Assembly: GCA_963995525.1 (NCBI GenBank)
Contig: OZ023218.1
Coordinates: forward strand, 46,111,764 to 46,175,763
DNA from: Escarpia spicata
Taxonomy: Eukaryota; Annelida; Polychaeta; Sabellida; Siboglinidae
Direction of reading: 5' to 3'
Length of the DNA: 64,000 nt
Positions 49,797 to 61,689 of this stretch are shown here, piece after piece. A model generated the notes under the pieces. It worked only from the letters and a program-made list of their open reading frames with translations, did not search any database and had not been told where the DNA came from. The position numbers and the translations under genes were made by a program. Position 1 is the stretch's first letter, and the number at the start of each line of letters is the position of its first letter.

Positions 49797-50024
49797 TACT
49801 ATGATACGCGTGTCTGCTTCCTTATTTAAATGCAAAACATCTCTAACAGTTGATTTTGCGCATTTGTTGTCTTGAAATCCCCCACCCACGACGAGTTCAC
49901 ATCCATGGGGCAGGTGCTTACCGTGCTCCATCATGTAATGGATGAGACAGTGAGCCAGGTCAGCCTTGCTTTCATCTACGGACGTGTTTGACAAAGATGA
50001 TGCGCAAAGATGGAAAGCCCACAT
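49797..50024 (-). other. Repeat-encoded ORF remnant with EADTRI motif
   Basis: The minus strand reads HCLIHYMMEHGKHLPHGCEL, VVGGGFQDNKCAKSTV and LNKEADTRIIVHACD, leading into the 99-bp array. The E-A-D-T-R-I...H-A then V-V-V-x-x-D-T-x-V pattern is one I associate with multicopy proteins of transposon type in invertebrate genomes; I cannot name the family. Confidence 0.45.
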
Positions 50025-50579
50025 CTATAAAAATTACTATATTATTTGCATGTCTGTTTGATTCGATGTTTATACGTAACATAAGTCTGTAAAGGTATGA
50101 TAAAATATTACGTGCAATGGTTTTTCATTGGGATGGTGTTTACATCTACCCATTAACTAACTAAACGATTACTTGAGGCTGTTCTGAGTGATCTCGCAAG
50201 CACACTGTGTTGACACTCAAACAGCTACCGTCTCATCAACAACTATGATTGTTTGTAGGCGTCTGTATCGTGCTGGAATGAACTTTCTTAAGTACGTTTC
50301 ATCCCAGTTCAGCAGATCTGAGACGGCTGTCCGTGGACTGCTAGTAGCAGTAATGTCATCTGTTGGAACTACAGCATTTTCCTCTAGCCTTGATTAACCA
50401 AGCCCCGTGATGTGGCGCCACTATTTGTCGCACAAAAAAAACTGCATCCAGAGACGTCTTGCTGTTGCAGTGAAGGAGGTGGGGTTGGTAGGTGTATAAT
50501 TGGAAGTGTGTTGTGAGCCTCAGTGAGTTTCTGTGAAACTCACGGGGGTGTAATCATACATTTTTGTGAGTCTTAAGGC

Positions 50580-51010
50580 TTAACTTAAGGTGCAGGTGAG
50601 GGTTTCTCGATCTGAGCCGAACCAAATGCTGTAGTCGCAGAAAATGTGTTGCTGCTGCACCGCCGTAACTTTAGCTTCTCCACTGTCTCTGCTCGACTGG
50701 TGACATCGGATGATTGGGGGGGTGAAGGGGAGTATGGGGCGGAGGGGGGGGGGTGCTGTTGAAAACATTGCACAGCCGTAATTTCACCGTCTTCTCGCTG
50801 TCTCTTGCGCTGCCTCCTATAACTCGTCTCAACTGCTGGAATGGGAAGACGGGCGAGGGAGGTCTGTTGATTTTTTTTGCCGCTACGCCATATCGCTGTA
50901 TCTTCACTTCAACTTTTCTTCAGTTTCTCCGCTTGCTTGCCTGGCTCAACTGTGACATCAGAAGATGGGGGTTGCTATTGAAATTGTTCACCGCCGCGTC
51001 AGCATAATTT
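50580..51010. repeat. Three diverged repeat units of about 130 bp
   Basis: Each unit has GCCGTAA/CGCTGTA, a TTC..CTCC.CTGTCTC segment, then a GACATCGGATGATTGGGGG-like G-rich end. The motif CGTCTTCCG(A/C)TGTC in reverse is also at 28350, 47790 and 47890, so the family is dispersed. Confidence 0.5.
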
Positions 51011-51464
51011 CTGCTTATTTAACAAGATTGCCACGCAGATGATTAACTCTAGATGGCAGGTGAACAAGGAAGCCTTTTGGCTTATCGAGAGTTCAACCCT
51101 TTTTTATTTACAAGTATCCCGCCCTTCTGAGGTGTGTGTCGATTTTAGTTTTTACATATTCATGGCATGACATGGAGCTGGGGTGTTGTGCTTGGCAGTA
51201 GCTCCCACGACAGCTGTCTTCAATTTCAATTCAAGGAACGTTTTTCATATTTCTCAGGTGCGTGTATAGAGGTACATACATTACTTCGGACGTTTACATT
51301 TACTTGAAAATGATTACTGGTGCCGGACTGTTATAGTTTTTAATCGACATTCGTCTACGCTTGCCTTGAGAACCGGTTACAAACTTGTCAAGCAGAACGC
51401 TTTGGTCTATTCTTGGATAACACCGGACCACGGACAACTTTTGTGCAATCGCCGATGATACTCA

Positions 51465-53690
51465 GTGTCGCAAGACGCACTTCAGCATGCGTGTGTGTCA
51501 ACATCAGTGGTGCGTTATTCTAGGACACATTTGTTGTCAACTGCCGCCCATGCGACCAGGTATATCAGATCTCCGGTGACCTGCTGTGTGAATCTTCTCT
51601 TTCACCAACTGTGCATCTCCAAGCGTTCGACTACGAAACGTAAACACCGTGGCGGTCGTAAAGTCGCAAAACCGATCGGGACAATAATTCACTACGCAAG
51701 AGTACCGACGTTGCCACAACCAAGCCGAAATGTACCAAATTTAATAACTTTACCATTATATAAACAGGTACAGCGCGATCAAGGCGTACGAGTATGCTAC
51801 GTTAACGCACAATCGTGTCGGAACAAAACACTCGCCATCGCGGATCATATACTTGAAAACCATCTCGATATGATGACGATATGCGAAACGTGGTTGAAGC
51901 CTTCGAGCGACGCCAATGTGATTACATACATTGTACCATATGGATATTCCATCAAGCACACGCCGAAATCGTCTTACACAAATACCGTTACCGATGCCGA
52001 TGCGTTTCGATCCTTTGAACACCTACGTCATCCACGAGAATCGTTGTTATTTACCGACCCCCGCCATCAGTGAAAAATGGCTTGTCAACAACTGTGTTTT
52101 TTTAAGAATGGGACCGTTTCATCGACCAGTATGCCATAAAACCTGGACCTCTGATTATCATGGAAGATTTGAACTTTCATATTGACAACGCTGCAAATGT
52201 TGACGCACGGCGACTGACCAATTCTGTGAATGCCACAGGGATGGTGTTGCATGTTCGCGGGCCAACCCACAGGAAAGGACACACTTTGGATGTACTCATG
52301 ACCCGCAGCAAGGACGAACACCTTGTTCGAAATGTTACCGTTACGGATATGAGCCTTTCTGACCACTTTGTGGTGAGTTTCAACATAGACATTGTTCAAC
52401 ATCGCACTCTTTTGATGAAAATCAAATATTGCAAGTTACGCAACAATAATGTAGTTTCTTTTCGACAAGACATTCCACTGTTCCGTTCGGATGATCTTGA
52501 CTTGCTGAACGTAGAAGAACTGGTTGATCAATACGATCATAATGCAGGTCAGCTTAGTTTATTCGCACGCGTCCGTTGTTCTAGATAAATACAAGACTGG
52601 CTGCATCTCGCCATCAAGAAGGCTGGACTAAATCCAGAATCAATGCAGAATTATCGACTTGTATCGAAACTGACATTTCTTTCTAAAGTAATCGAGCGCG
52701 TTGTAGCAAAACAGCTGAACGTCCATATGCAAGAGAACAACTTGCACGACCAGTTTCAATCGGCATATCGACAAGATCACTCAACTGAAACGGCTCTGCT
52801 TAAAGTTCACAATGACAGTCTGTCTGCAGTAGACCGTGGCTGTGTTGTTGTGTTGGTTATGCTTGACTTGACCGCCGCTTTCGACACCATAGTCCACGGA
52901 ATTCTATTGAGCAGACTCACTCACATATTCCGTGCCACTGGCGCTGCGCTTGAGTGGTTCAGATCTTACTTGTCCGGTCGGCATCAAGTCGTTCGTATTG
53001 GAAGTGTCAAATCCTCCCCAACTGCTGTGCAGTTTGGTGTACCGCAAGGCATCGTACTCGGGCCATTGCTGATCACTGCATATATCACACCACTTGGCGA
53101 CGTCGTCGAGAAATCCGGCTTGGATTATCACATATATGCCGACGACACGCAACTTTATGTTTCGTTTTGTCCTGGTGGAGATGGCCAACTTGAACTCAAT
53201 GGATCGTTTGTGCTGTTGCCTAGAAGAAATTGGCGAATGGTCTCGGACCAATTTACTGAAATTAAATGATCAGAAGACAGATGTCATGGTGTTTGGTACT
53301 AAACAGAAATTGTCACTACTAAAGGAGATTCGTATTTTTGACTCGACTTTGACTTCGTCTTCAAGTGCGAGCAACCTGGGCGCTCTATTTTGTTCAATCC
53401 CTCAACATGACTAACCACATAAGTACCATTTGCCGAACAGCGTATATGCACTTCCACAACATCAGTCGTATGAGGCAATACCTCACAACATATGCGACTA
53501 AACCACTTGTGCTCGCTTTCGTCATATCTAGATTGGACTACAGGAACGCGTTACTGGCTGGACTACCACGAAACCACATTCACAAACACCAGCGAATCCA
53601 AAACATGGCAGCCAGAATCATCACGTCTAAAAGAACTACACTGGCTGCCAATCAAATGCCGAATGTTATGTATGTCTGTCTCTCTTCCAC
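51465..53690 (+). mobile_element. CR1-like LINE, decayed
   Basis: The endonuclease starts RVCYVNAQSCRNKTL and ICETWL (about 51787-51950); after a deletion and frameshift it resumes at DQYAIKPGPLIIMEDLNFHI (GDFN altered to EDLN) and DHFVVSF. The reverse transcriptase (52600-53270) has YRLVSKLTFLSKVIERV, QSAYRQDHSTETALL, LDLTAAFDTI, GVPQGIVLGPLL and YHIYADDTQLY. C-terminal pieces ICRTAYMHFHNISRMRQYLT and LDYRNALLAGLP follow in shifted frames. The region between EN and RT is shortened. Not functional. Confidence 0.88.
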
Positions 53691-53937
53691 TCCACCATTC
53701 TCCATCCCTCTCTCTCTTTCCCCTCTCTCCTCTCCTCTCTCTCTCCCCCTCGGTCTCTCTCCACCACTGTCTCTCTTCCTCCCTATGCCTCCCTCTTCCT
53801 CTCTCTCCCTCGCTCTCCCTCTCTCTCCATCGCTCTCCTTCTCTCTCTCTCTCCATCGCTCTTCCTCTCTCTCTGCCTCGCTCTCCCTCTCTCCTTGTCT
53901 CCTTTCTCTGTGTCACTCTCTCCCCCTCTCCCTGTCT
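53690..53937. repeat. (CTCTCTCCCT)-type low-complexity tract
   Basis: About 250 bases of CT-rich sequence at the point where the CR1-like element stops. Confidence 0.9.
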
Positions 53938-54975
53938 CTATGGCTGATGTCTGTCTTGAGAGACTGTCATCTACTGTTCCTTGTTGTGACTACTCAACTG
54001 ATGTTTATTTGCTTGTTGTAGAATGTGCGGCTGACTGCTCCAAGTGTTTTATGGCAAACGTGTGTGACAATGACTCTTGACTTGACTCCAAAATGGCCAC
54101 TGTTCGGAGTAATGTTGTGCAATAACTCGAGAACCAAAAATGATAGAATCATAAATGAGACCACTTTTAGGCGTTTTCCGCAACAACTGTTTTTTTCTCC
54201 AGTTGTTACGGAGAACCAATTAAGATGTATTCAGTCTAGGAGTTGTTTGTTTTAAGTTTCATGCTTTGCATCTAGCTATTGATGTCTCTAATGCACCGTT
54301 CCATAGACTCGTGATTACTGTCCATAGAATTGGCATTAAAACTACAGTACGCCTGATGGTCATCAGCATACACATGCCCCAGCTTACCTTGCTGATCAAT
54401 GATATGAAAAATAGGGCTAAGATACTGTGTGAATTCCACAGGACCGAGGCATGATTCTTGCGGTACTCCCTGATCAAGTTTAAACTGGTCAGACACAGTA
54501 CCATCAATAATAATTGATTTAATTTGAAGATAAGACGAAAACCAATTTAGAGCTGTGCCTGATACACCAAAAGAAGAATTCACAATAATCAACAAAATCT
54601 TATGGTCCCCAGTATGAAAAGTCAACAACAAGTAAATTAAAACCAGTTGTGTTCTGTTGGTCCATGTTTAAAAGAATGTCAGACTGGACCTTAACAAGAG
54701 CAGTTTCAGTAGAATGTCCAGCTCTATACGCCGACTGACAAGGTGACAAGGAAATCCACATTCTGAATGAAAGCAAAGTTGGTCTACAACAGCCCGTTCT
54801 GATAATTTAGAGATATACTGGTGATTCGACACAGGGCGCAGACATGGGGTCAAATGCAAATGCATTTGCATTTAAATGCATTTAAATGCAACTGATCCAG
54901 TGTTCGCATTTGCATTTGAAAATTTGGAGCCAAAACTATTTGCATTTAAATACATTTTAAAAGTATTTGAAAAAT

Positions 54976-55540
54976 CAAATACATTCCACTGTTCCGTTCG
55001 GATGATCTTGACTTGCTGAACGTAGAAGAACTGGTTTATCAATACAATCATAATGCAGGTCAGCTTAGTTTATTCGCACGCGTCCGTTGTTCCGGATAAA
55101 TACAAGACTGGCTGCATCTCGCCATCAAGAAGGCTGGACTAAATCCAGAATCAATGCAGAATTATCGACCTGTATCGAATCTGACATTTCTCTCTAAAGT
55201 AATCGAGCGCGTTGTAGCAAAACAGCTGAATGTCCACATGCAAGAGAACAACTTGCACGACCAGTTTCAATCGGCATAGCGACAAGATCACTCAACTGAA
55301 ACGGCTCTGCTTAAAGTTCACAATGATATTATGTCTGCAGTAGACCGTGGCTGTGTTGTTGTGTTGGTTATGCTTGACTTGATCGCCGCTTTTGACACAA
55401 TTGTCCACGGAATTCAATTGAGCAGAATCACTCACAGATTCCGTGTCACTGGCGCTGCACTTGAGTGGTTCAGATCTTACTTGTCCAGTCGGCATCAAGT
55501 CGTTCGTATTGGAAATGTCAAATCCTCCCCAACTGCTGTG
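54976..55540 (+). mobile_element. Truncated second copy of the CR1-like RT region
   Basis: Closely matches 52463-53023 (about 95 percent by eye), from ATTCCACTGTTCCGTTCGG to CTCCCCAACTGCTGTG. It keeps the same odd EN-RT junction but has additional stops (QSA-stop-RQD). Confidence 0.88.
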
Positions 55541-55830
55541 GCGTTTCTGTTGGTCCATGTTTAAAAGAATGTCAGACTGGACCTTTACAAGTGCAGTTTC
55601 AGTAGAATGTCCAGCTCTTTACGCCGACTGACAAGGTGGCAAGGAAATCCACATTCTGAATGAAAGCAAAGTTGGTCTACAACATACCGTTCTGTTAATT
55701 TAGAGATATACTGGAGATTCGATAAAGGGCGCAGACATGGGGTCAAATGCAAATGCATTTGCATTTAAACGCATTTAAATGCAACTGATCCAGTGTTTGC
55801 ATTTGAAAATTTGTATTTGAACTTATAGCA
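55541..55830 (-). repeat. Duplicate of the LINE/hAT boundary 54648-54930
   Basis: Repeats TCTGTTGGTCCATGTTTAAA through the reverse LINE fragment, the target-site bases and the first part of the hAT end (CAGACATGGGGTCAAATG). Confidence 0.85.
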
Positions 55831-56794
55831 TTTAATTATGTCAATGAAAACTGTTATCACAGCTGTACTTAATAAAATTGTTGCTTGGTCTGGGCTGTTG
55901 ATACAGGTCAATCGTGTTACTTATGTGATCACCGAGGCATGACATTCACTGAGAGAAAACTGGCCTTCCTATAGCTCTTTTATTAGCTGACCAACTGCAG
56001 CATTTGCATGCTTTGATGATCATTAACTGCTCGGGTCATTATCAGATGGATGATCAGTGTATCAGTTGCCTTTGACAGGATCAGGTTAGCAGGCATTTAA
56101 TTAACAGTGGGTGGCTTATTCTAATTTTATTAGAAGACGCATCAATGGGCACAGGAAATGGAAAACAGGATTAACCTGTCACAGGAGAAAATAATAAAAT
56201 GTGTGACCAATTATAACATGGGTCTATGGACTCAATGAACTCCCTTAATTCTGGATAAACAAAGGTCAAGTATAGCTCATTTTTGTCATTATGTATTATG
56301 CACGAGCACGGGGACGTCAAGTATTTGAACAGTATTGAAATACTTTTGAAAAGTATTTGCATTTGACATTAACAAATTGCATTTGCATTTAAATACCTTT
56401 CAATGTACTTGACCCCATGTCTGACTGTCTGTCAGGGCGATAGTTTTTTGGAATAGGATCCAGTTCTGCTTTTTTAAGCAGTGGCTCTACAAGTGCAGTC
56501 TTCCATTCGTGTGGGAATTCCCCAGCAGCAATGGAGCAATTGATGATGTGTGTAAGGAATGGCACAAATTCCTCAATATACTATTTGACCAATTTGGTTG
56601 GCATGGGGTTCAGAACATAGCTGGTTGTCTTAGATTTCATAACCAACTTGTGCACATCATCATCAGAGACCGCAGCAAATATATCTAAATTATCACACAC
56701 ACACACCTCTGTTTTCTGGTGATTTGACGGGAGGTTTTGCTAGGCAACATATCACGTGCAGGATAGGTTAATATTTAAGCGTGTTCGGCCAGTA

Positions 56795-56946
56795 TTGCCA
56801 GAGGGTTGACATTGGTTGTTATGTAGGGAATATAACATAGTATAATGTTCTTCCCTTGTTCTGCTCATTATGTTATTATATAGGATTTGTCTTAACTTGA
56901 TTTGTATTGTAATGAGTTACAATAAATTTGATTTGATTTGATTTGG
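56795..56946 (+). mobile_element. LINE-like 3' tail with AATAAATTTGATTTG repeats
   Basis: ACAATAAATTTGATTTGATT TGATTTGG is a short tandem tail typical of non-LTR elements. Only the tail is recognisable. It ends 11 bases before the laminin-G exon. Confidence 0.5.
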
Positions 56947-56957
56947 TTATGCTTCAG

Positions 56958-57079
56958 GTGGCGTGCCTATCCTGGATGGCATGACATTTGGTCAGTACGA
57001 GAAGATGCTAGAGGGTTGTGTCAGCAACCTGTATATCCAGGGTAAGGGACCCCTGGACCTCACCAATGACGCTGTCGGG
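56958..57079 (+). CDS. Laminin G-like domain exon of an extracellular-matrix gene
   Basis: An exon between TTATGCTTCAG and GTATGT. It enters with two bases of a codon (phase 1) and leaves in phase 0: (G)GVPILDGMTFGQYEKMLEGC, then VSNLYIQGKGPLDLTNDAVG. The GG-x-P, the GC-x-x-NL-x-I and the L-x-L-x-x-x-A-x-G pattern is the last third of a laminin G fold, as in laminin alpha chains and related matrix or adhesion proteins; the matching second Cys would be in the next exon. No other exon of the gene was found in the following 7 kb, so introns must be long, or this is an isolated exon. Confidence 0.68.
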
Positions 57080-60000
57080 GTATGTCGTGGCGCCCTGACA
57101 CCCCTCATTGCTACGGCCATCCAGTTGCTACAGTGTTCTTGTTTCTTTATGTTTTGGGGCTTTGTCAGCTTTATTAGTTTTATTAACATAAATGTAACCG
57201 ATTAAAATGATATATCTCGGCTGGTTGATAGTTGATTTGAAACGTATTAACAGAATAAGAACTGGTTGATATTTCAAACAAAAGCACAGTTTTGTTGTCA
57301 TCATGCTGAAAAATGTATGATAAAAAGATCTATTATATGACTGATGAAATTATTAAGTATTGGAAGTCGTGAAAAGTGGCAAACAAAATGTCATGAAGGT
57401 GGATGCCTATGCACCGCTGGAAGGGAGATGTTAGAGGATTGGTTGGTTGGTTCTGCTGGGCCTGATGCTGTAATAGGACATGCTGAAGAGTAGATATTGA
57501 CTTAGGCATCGGAGCCAAGTCAACCCAAGAGAAACATTCAATGTATTTTCAATGTTGCGAACATAATCTAGACACTATAAACTTGTGTGTAGCTACAATG
57601 ATACAAAATGTGTAGATCAGATCTATGCAAAACAGGAGGTTAACTAATGTCAGATTGAATTGTACCATTAGCCTGTAGATGTGAATTCTTTGTAATTTTG
57701 CTTAATGTGTACACATTTTCTAGCAGTGAAATGTTGTCCTTGAATGGTGAAGGGTAAATTCATAAAGAAATGTTAATATGATGGCGAGATAAGGTAATTA
57801 TGTGCAATCTTATCACTAGATCATGCCAACAGAAGTGATGGTCTGATGCAAAGTATTTATTGAGTGCAAATGCCAAATATGCCAAATACTTATTGAATAT
57901 TTTTTCACACAGAAACAGAATTGTAGGGAAAGAAATCTTGTGATGTATTTTATTAGAATATACAACATTTCACATGTCCCATGCCTGCTTTTGTAGTTTT
58001 GTAGAGCTGAAGGAACCATGCCTGGTTTAACGATATATATGTTCAAAATACTGCATTGTTGCCTTATATTTTAAATGCCAGTACGTTCAAATGAAAATGT
58101 CAAAAGCACATGGTAAAGAAACGATAGGTTTTCGTAGTAAATTATTTAAAGATTTATCAACATGCTCGTCTAGCTGTGGATATCTGACCTGGTGAATACT
58201 AGATGCTCATTAGTTCCAAGATGAACACAGTTTATGGTGTGTAGATCTACATTTAGCTGGGTAATGTTGGGTTTTTGCCCATATTGGTGGTACTAGGCAA
58301 AGTTCACTCAATTCAAGTATGTATGCTATCAATAGTAACTTGTGTACTATTTATTTTTATATTAAGAAATAATGTTTCCTCAAGAAGAGCATTATTTTGT
58401 TATTCCCTAACTTGAAATTGTTTGAAACATTTGACATTCAGTAACACTATCTCTTAAAACTTGTATTTAAAATAAATCTGAAGGTGGCAATAACAGCACA
58501 GATGTCACTGGCCACGTATTGTTGAATATAGTACACCTTTATGGTAAACACATCAAGAACTGGCATTATGTTAATTAAGCAAAATGCAAGCCGATTTGTA
58601 CTTAAATCTAGAGAAGTGAAAACAAAAAGACTAGTCACTAATTACCTCTGATCATGGGATGAAGTAAAAGAGAATTGCCTGTTTTAATACACATGTTTGT
58701 CTGAAAATATTGTTGTCATACCAATTGCCAATGCCTAATATCATTCAGCATGTGTGTACATGATTATAGATGTGTCAATAAATTTGTTACACAAATTTTA
58801 ACTTGTTATGACAAGTGTTCATATGATAGTGAAACCCTGATAATCTAGAAACCATAACATCAGACATCAGGACATAATATACCTTGCAATATACCTGGTT
58901 AATTTCTTTTAAAATCCATAATTTGCTGTGCTATTTCCAATAGTTGTTTAAGTGGAATTAACTTAATTTAGATGGAGTTCTTGTAAACGGCTGAAATTAC
59001 TGAATGGAGTAAGTGTGTGTGTGCACAACCAGTAATGTATGAATGAACATTAGCAGGGATCGAACCTGCCACACACAACACTGAAACATTGTTATCACAA
59101 ACAATAGTCCAACAGTTTTTAAACAAACAAATGACATAGTATGTCTGCATTTACAACACAATACTCTAATAGCATTCAGTCACAAATATATTGTTTACAT
59201 TGTTGCAAAAGTCGTATGGTACATACATACACGTATCTGCAATTTCATAAACGAATGTTAATGTTTCACAAAAGAAATAATATTGTATGTTTGTATAATT
59301 TGACAGAAAAATAATACAATATATACTTGTTAGGAAACTTTCTGAACAAACATATATAAACCCACTTTTTAAGGGTTAGGTTCCCAACTGGATACATCCC
59401 AAGTAATCCCCTTGGGCAACACGATGAATCCACACGAATCATTGGGAGGAAATTTTGTGTGACGATAGACACGTCACCAAAAGTGTATTTGCAGTGTGAC
59501 GAGTGTATATGCAGAACACTATCAATTGCTTTACTACATGTATCGTTATATTTATTAAATATTCACAAACATTAACATGTGTTGTTATTTCATTAGTTTT
59601 AACAAAACTTGTATTTTATGTGTAAATAACGAATAGATACATCTATGCTACGAATATAATAATGTTATAGATATATCCACTTTCAAGTGTAAATTTCATG
59701 TCCACGTGTTACTATTAATTGATAACCCGGCTGAATATCTTTTTAACAGTGTCACTAAAATGTTGAAAACGTGTTTTCAAGTTCCACACCAAGCACATTA
59801 TACTCACTAGTGATGCACTAGTAGACAGTTAAGTCAACAAAACAGCACTCGCCCTTAGATTACTGAACATTCTTCAGGATAGTTCGTTTTCATTAGCACT
59901 CACCCTTGTTCTTCATCATCCCATTCTGGGTGACCCTGCGTGACTGGCTGCCAGCGCTATATTAATGCCTGTTAACTCTGTCTTCTTCTTTGTGACGACA

Positions 60001-60900
60001 TTTCCTGTATCAAACACACTGAACTCGAGCCATTTAAAAAAGGCCAAAGGATAGCCGTCATAATCTCACTATTACTCAACCATACGTTCTGAAATAACAC
60101 CGTGTGTGTGCGTGTGCGTGTGCGTGTGCGTGTGCGTGTGCGTGTGCGTGACATGTGTCCCTATACACTGTGTATAACAGTCAACTTTCTAAATCCCCAG
60201 TAGAGAGATACTTAAGGCAATTTTATCAGGCCACCCTTTATGTTATCTGCTAAGGGGGCAGAACGGTGTCACATTGTGCAGGTGGCTTGTGAAAGACCAT
60301 GCATTGTCATCTATTCTCTAGGGTGTGAAAAATGCCCTCCTGAGAAAGAGAGCCAAGTCACTTGTTGATGTCAACAGGAGAGTTAAGCACAATAAACATG
60401 CCTCTGCAATCAAGTATAGAAATAGGACCAGAGCAGGTCTGGAGACAACAAATAAGGAAGAAATAGGACCAGAGCAGGTCATATATGTTTGATAATATAC
60501 TGCCGGTGCTCTTTACTACTTCGTTTAAGACACAAAGATGGCGGCCACCAAGTCCTGATGGTTTAAATGTCTTTAGTTTTGATATGCTAGTTTTTATAGT
60601 TTTTATATGCCACTATCGATGGGTTGATTTTGGAAGATTCCATTGTGTTATAAAAATCTCCGTGATATCTCCTTCTGGTTCTCTCATAATTACCGAGGAG
60701 AAGTAATTGGCTAACACCTATGTTTTTCCAAGTCCGCCGAGTTTGTCATGTCATCTTTGTTTTTGTTTTCTGGAAAGTTGGGTATTTCCGTTTATGTCTT
60801 AATTTTTGCCCTTGCATACTGCCAGGTTTCTTAGATTATGTTTTATTTCATTAATTATATCCTTTTCATACAGTTTCTGTGCTTTCTTGTCAGTCTCCTG
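57080..60900. other. Non-coding, possibly intron of the laminin-G gene
   Basis: AT-rich. A (GTGTGC)n run lies at 60102-60150. At 60421-60480 the 18-mer ATAGGACCAGAGCAGGTC occurs twice. No exon recognised. Confidence 0.5.
59040..59130 (-). other. Possible SINE or tRNA-like fragment
   Basis: The minus strand has GCAGGTTCGATCCCTGCT, a perfect B box in a small stem, about 45 bases after GGACTATTG. No convincing A box. Confidence 0.3.
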
Positions 60901-60959
60901 ACCTAATAGCGCAATCGACAAAATTTCGACAAAATTTCTCTTAAGTTTCGATATCTTTG

Positions 60960-61530
60960 GTAAGAATAATCTGTTTTTCCTAATGATTTTAGCTTGGGTT
61001 TGAATGATTGGTCGCTTCTTCCTAATGCTGATGGAGTCTCGACTCTTTAGATCTCGATGTATTCACTAGTGATTATAAGGTCAAGGAGCGATGGTTTAGT
61101 TGTACCGTTACCTCTAGTGGTCTCTATAAAACGTTGCACCAAGTAACAGTCTCGATTTATTTTATTAATTTAAATTATGTATCTTCAGTACTTGCTGCTG
61201 TAGTTTAAATTATTTACTAATCAATCTACGGGTAGTTGAAATCTCCAAGAATAGCAGAACATGTGAAAAACATTTCTCAGTTATTGTATCCAGTAATTTC
61301 TTAAGTTTGTCATTGTTCTCAATGGTACTGTTAAGGCTTCTATAAAAAGAGCCTAACAAAAGGGTATCCTTCCGTTTCAGTACCAAAATGCAAAACAGTG
61401 CTTCATTCAACTCAACATCAAACTGGTGTACTTGAAATGCAAAAAAATGGTGAATAAACAAGAACATCCCTCTGCCTTTGCCTTCACTAATGTTCACAGT
61501 TTCCTTATAATACAATTCCAAGTGTTATTC
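60960..61530 (-). mobile_element. LINE endonuclease remnant
   Basis: The minus strand reads SEGKGRGMFLFIHHFFAF, ALFCILVLKRKDTLLLGSFY, RSLNSTIENNDKLKKLL and VLLFLEIS (the GDFN position decayed), followed by broken pieces of the APE domain (SEYIEI, ALGRSDH). Confidence 0.72.
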
Positions 61531-61689
61531 CTGCGTGGTAAGTTGTCTATTAAAACGTGTAGGATTTACTTCTGATATTGCTATAACATGTGGTGGAGTT
61601 GAGTGGTTTTTTAATTTTACGTTTTAGTCCAGTTAGTTCTTCTTTTCAGTACATCAGCATTTGTAAACCATACAATTATTTCTTCTGTA

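Larger units (their letters stand above)
48080..49800 (-). repeat. 99-bp coding tandem array, interrupted by a hAT-type element
   Basis: Six or so copies of a 99-bp unit; on the minus strand one frame reads ILHACDSDKHVQEDSGRV and another VVVYTDTRVFLMLLLFMASY. Joined, these look like one original protein segment; a frame change now separates the two parts in every unit. It continues the open frame from 50024. Confidence 0.8.
54839..56431. mobile_element. hAT-type element inserted in the reverse LINE
   Basis: Ends are CAGACATGGGGTCAA and, inverted, CAGACAGTCAGACATGGGGT. Flanking 8-mers are ACAGGGCG (54831-54838) and TCAGGGCG (56432-56439). Subterminal regions are filled with ATTTGCATTTAAATG repeats. 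The interior contains a foreign CR1 piece and a duplicated LINE piece (see next entries). No transposase. Confidence 0.8.
54259..56700 (-). mobile_element. Second CR1-like LINE (reverse), split by a hAT-type insertion
   Basis: On the minus strand 56700-56440 encodes SDDDVHKLVMKS, INCSIAAGEFPHEWKTALVE and LLKKAELDPIPKNYRP; 54838-54259 continues VSNHQYISKLSERAVVDQL, FSSYLQIKS, LDQGVPQESCLGPVEF and HVYADDHQAY. The reading frame is continuous if 54839-56431 plus one copy of the target duplication is removed. The FADD/YADD motif has H in place of T. One in-frame stop and other lesions make it inactive. Confidence 0.85.
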
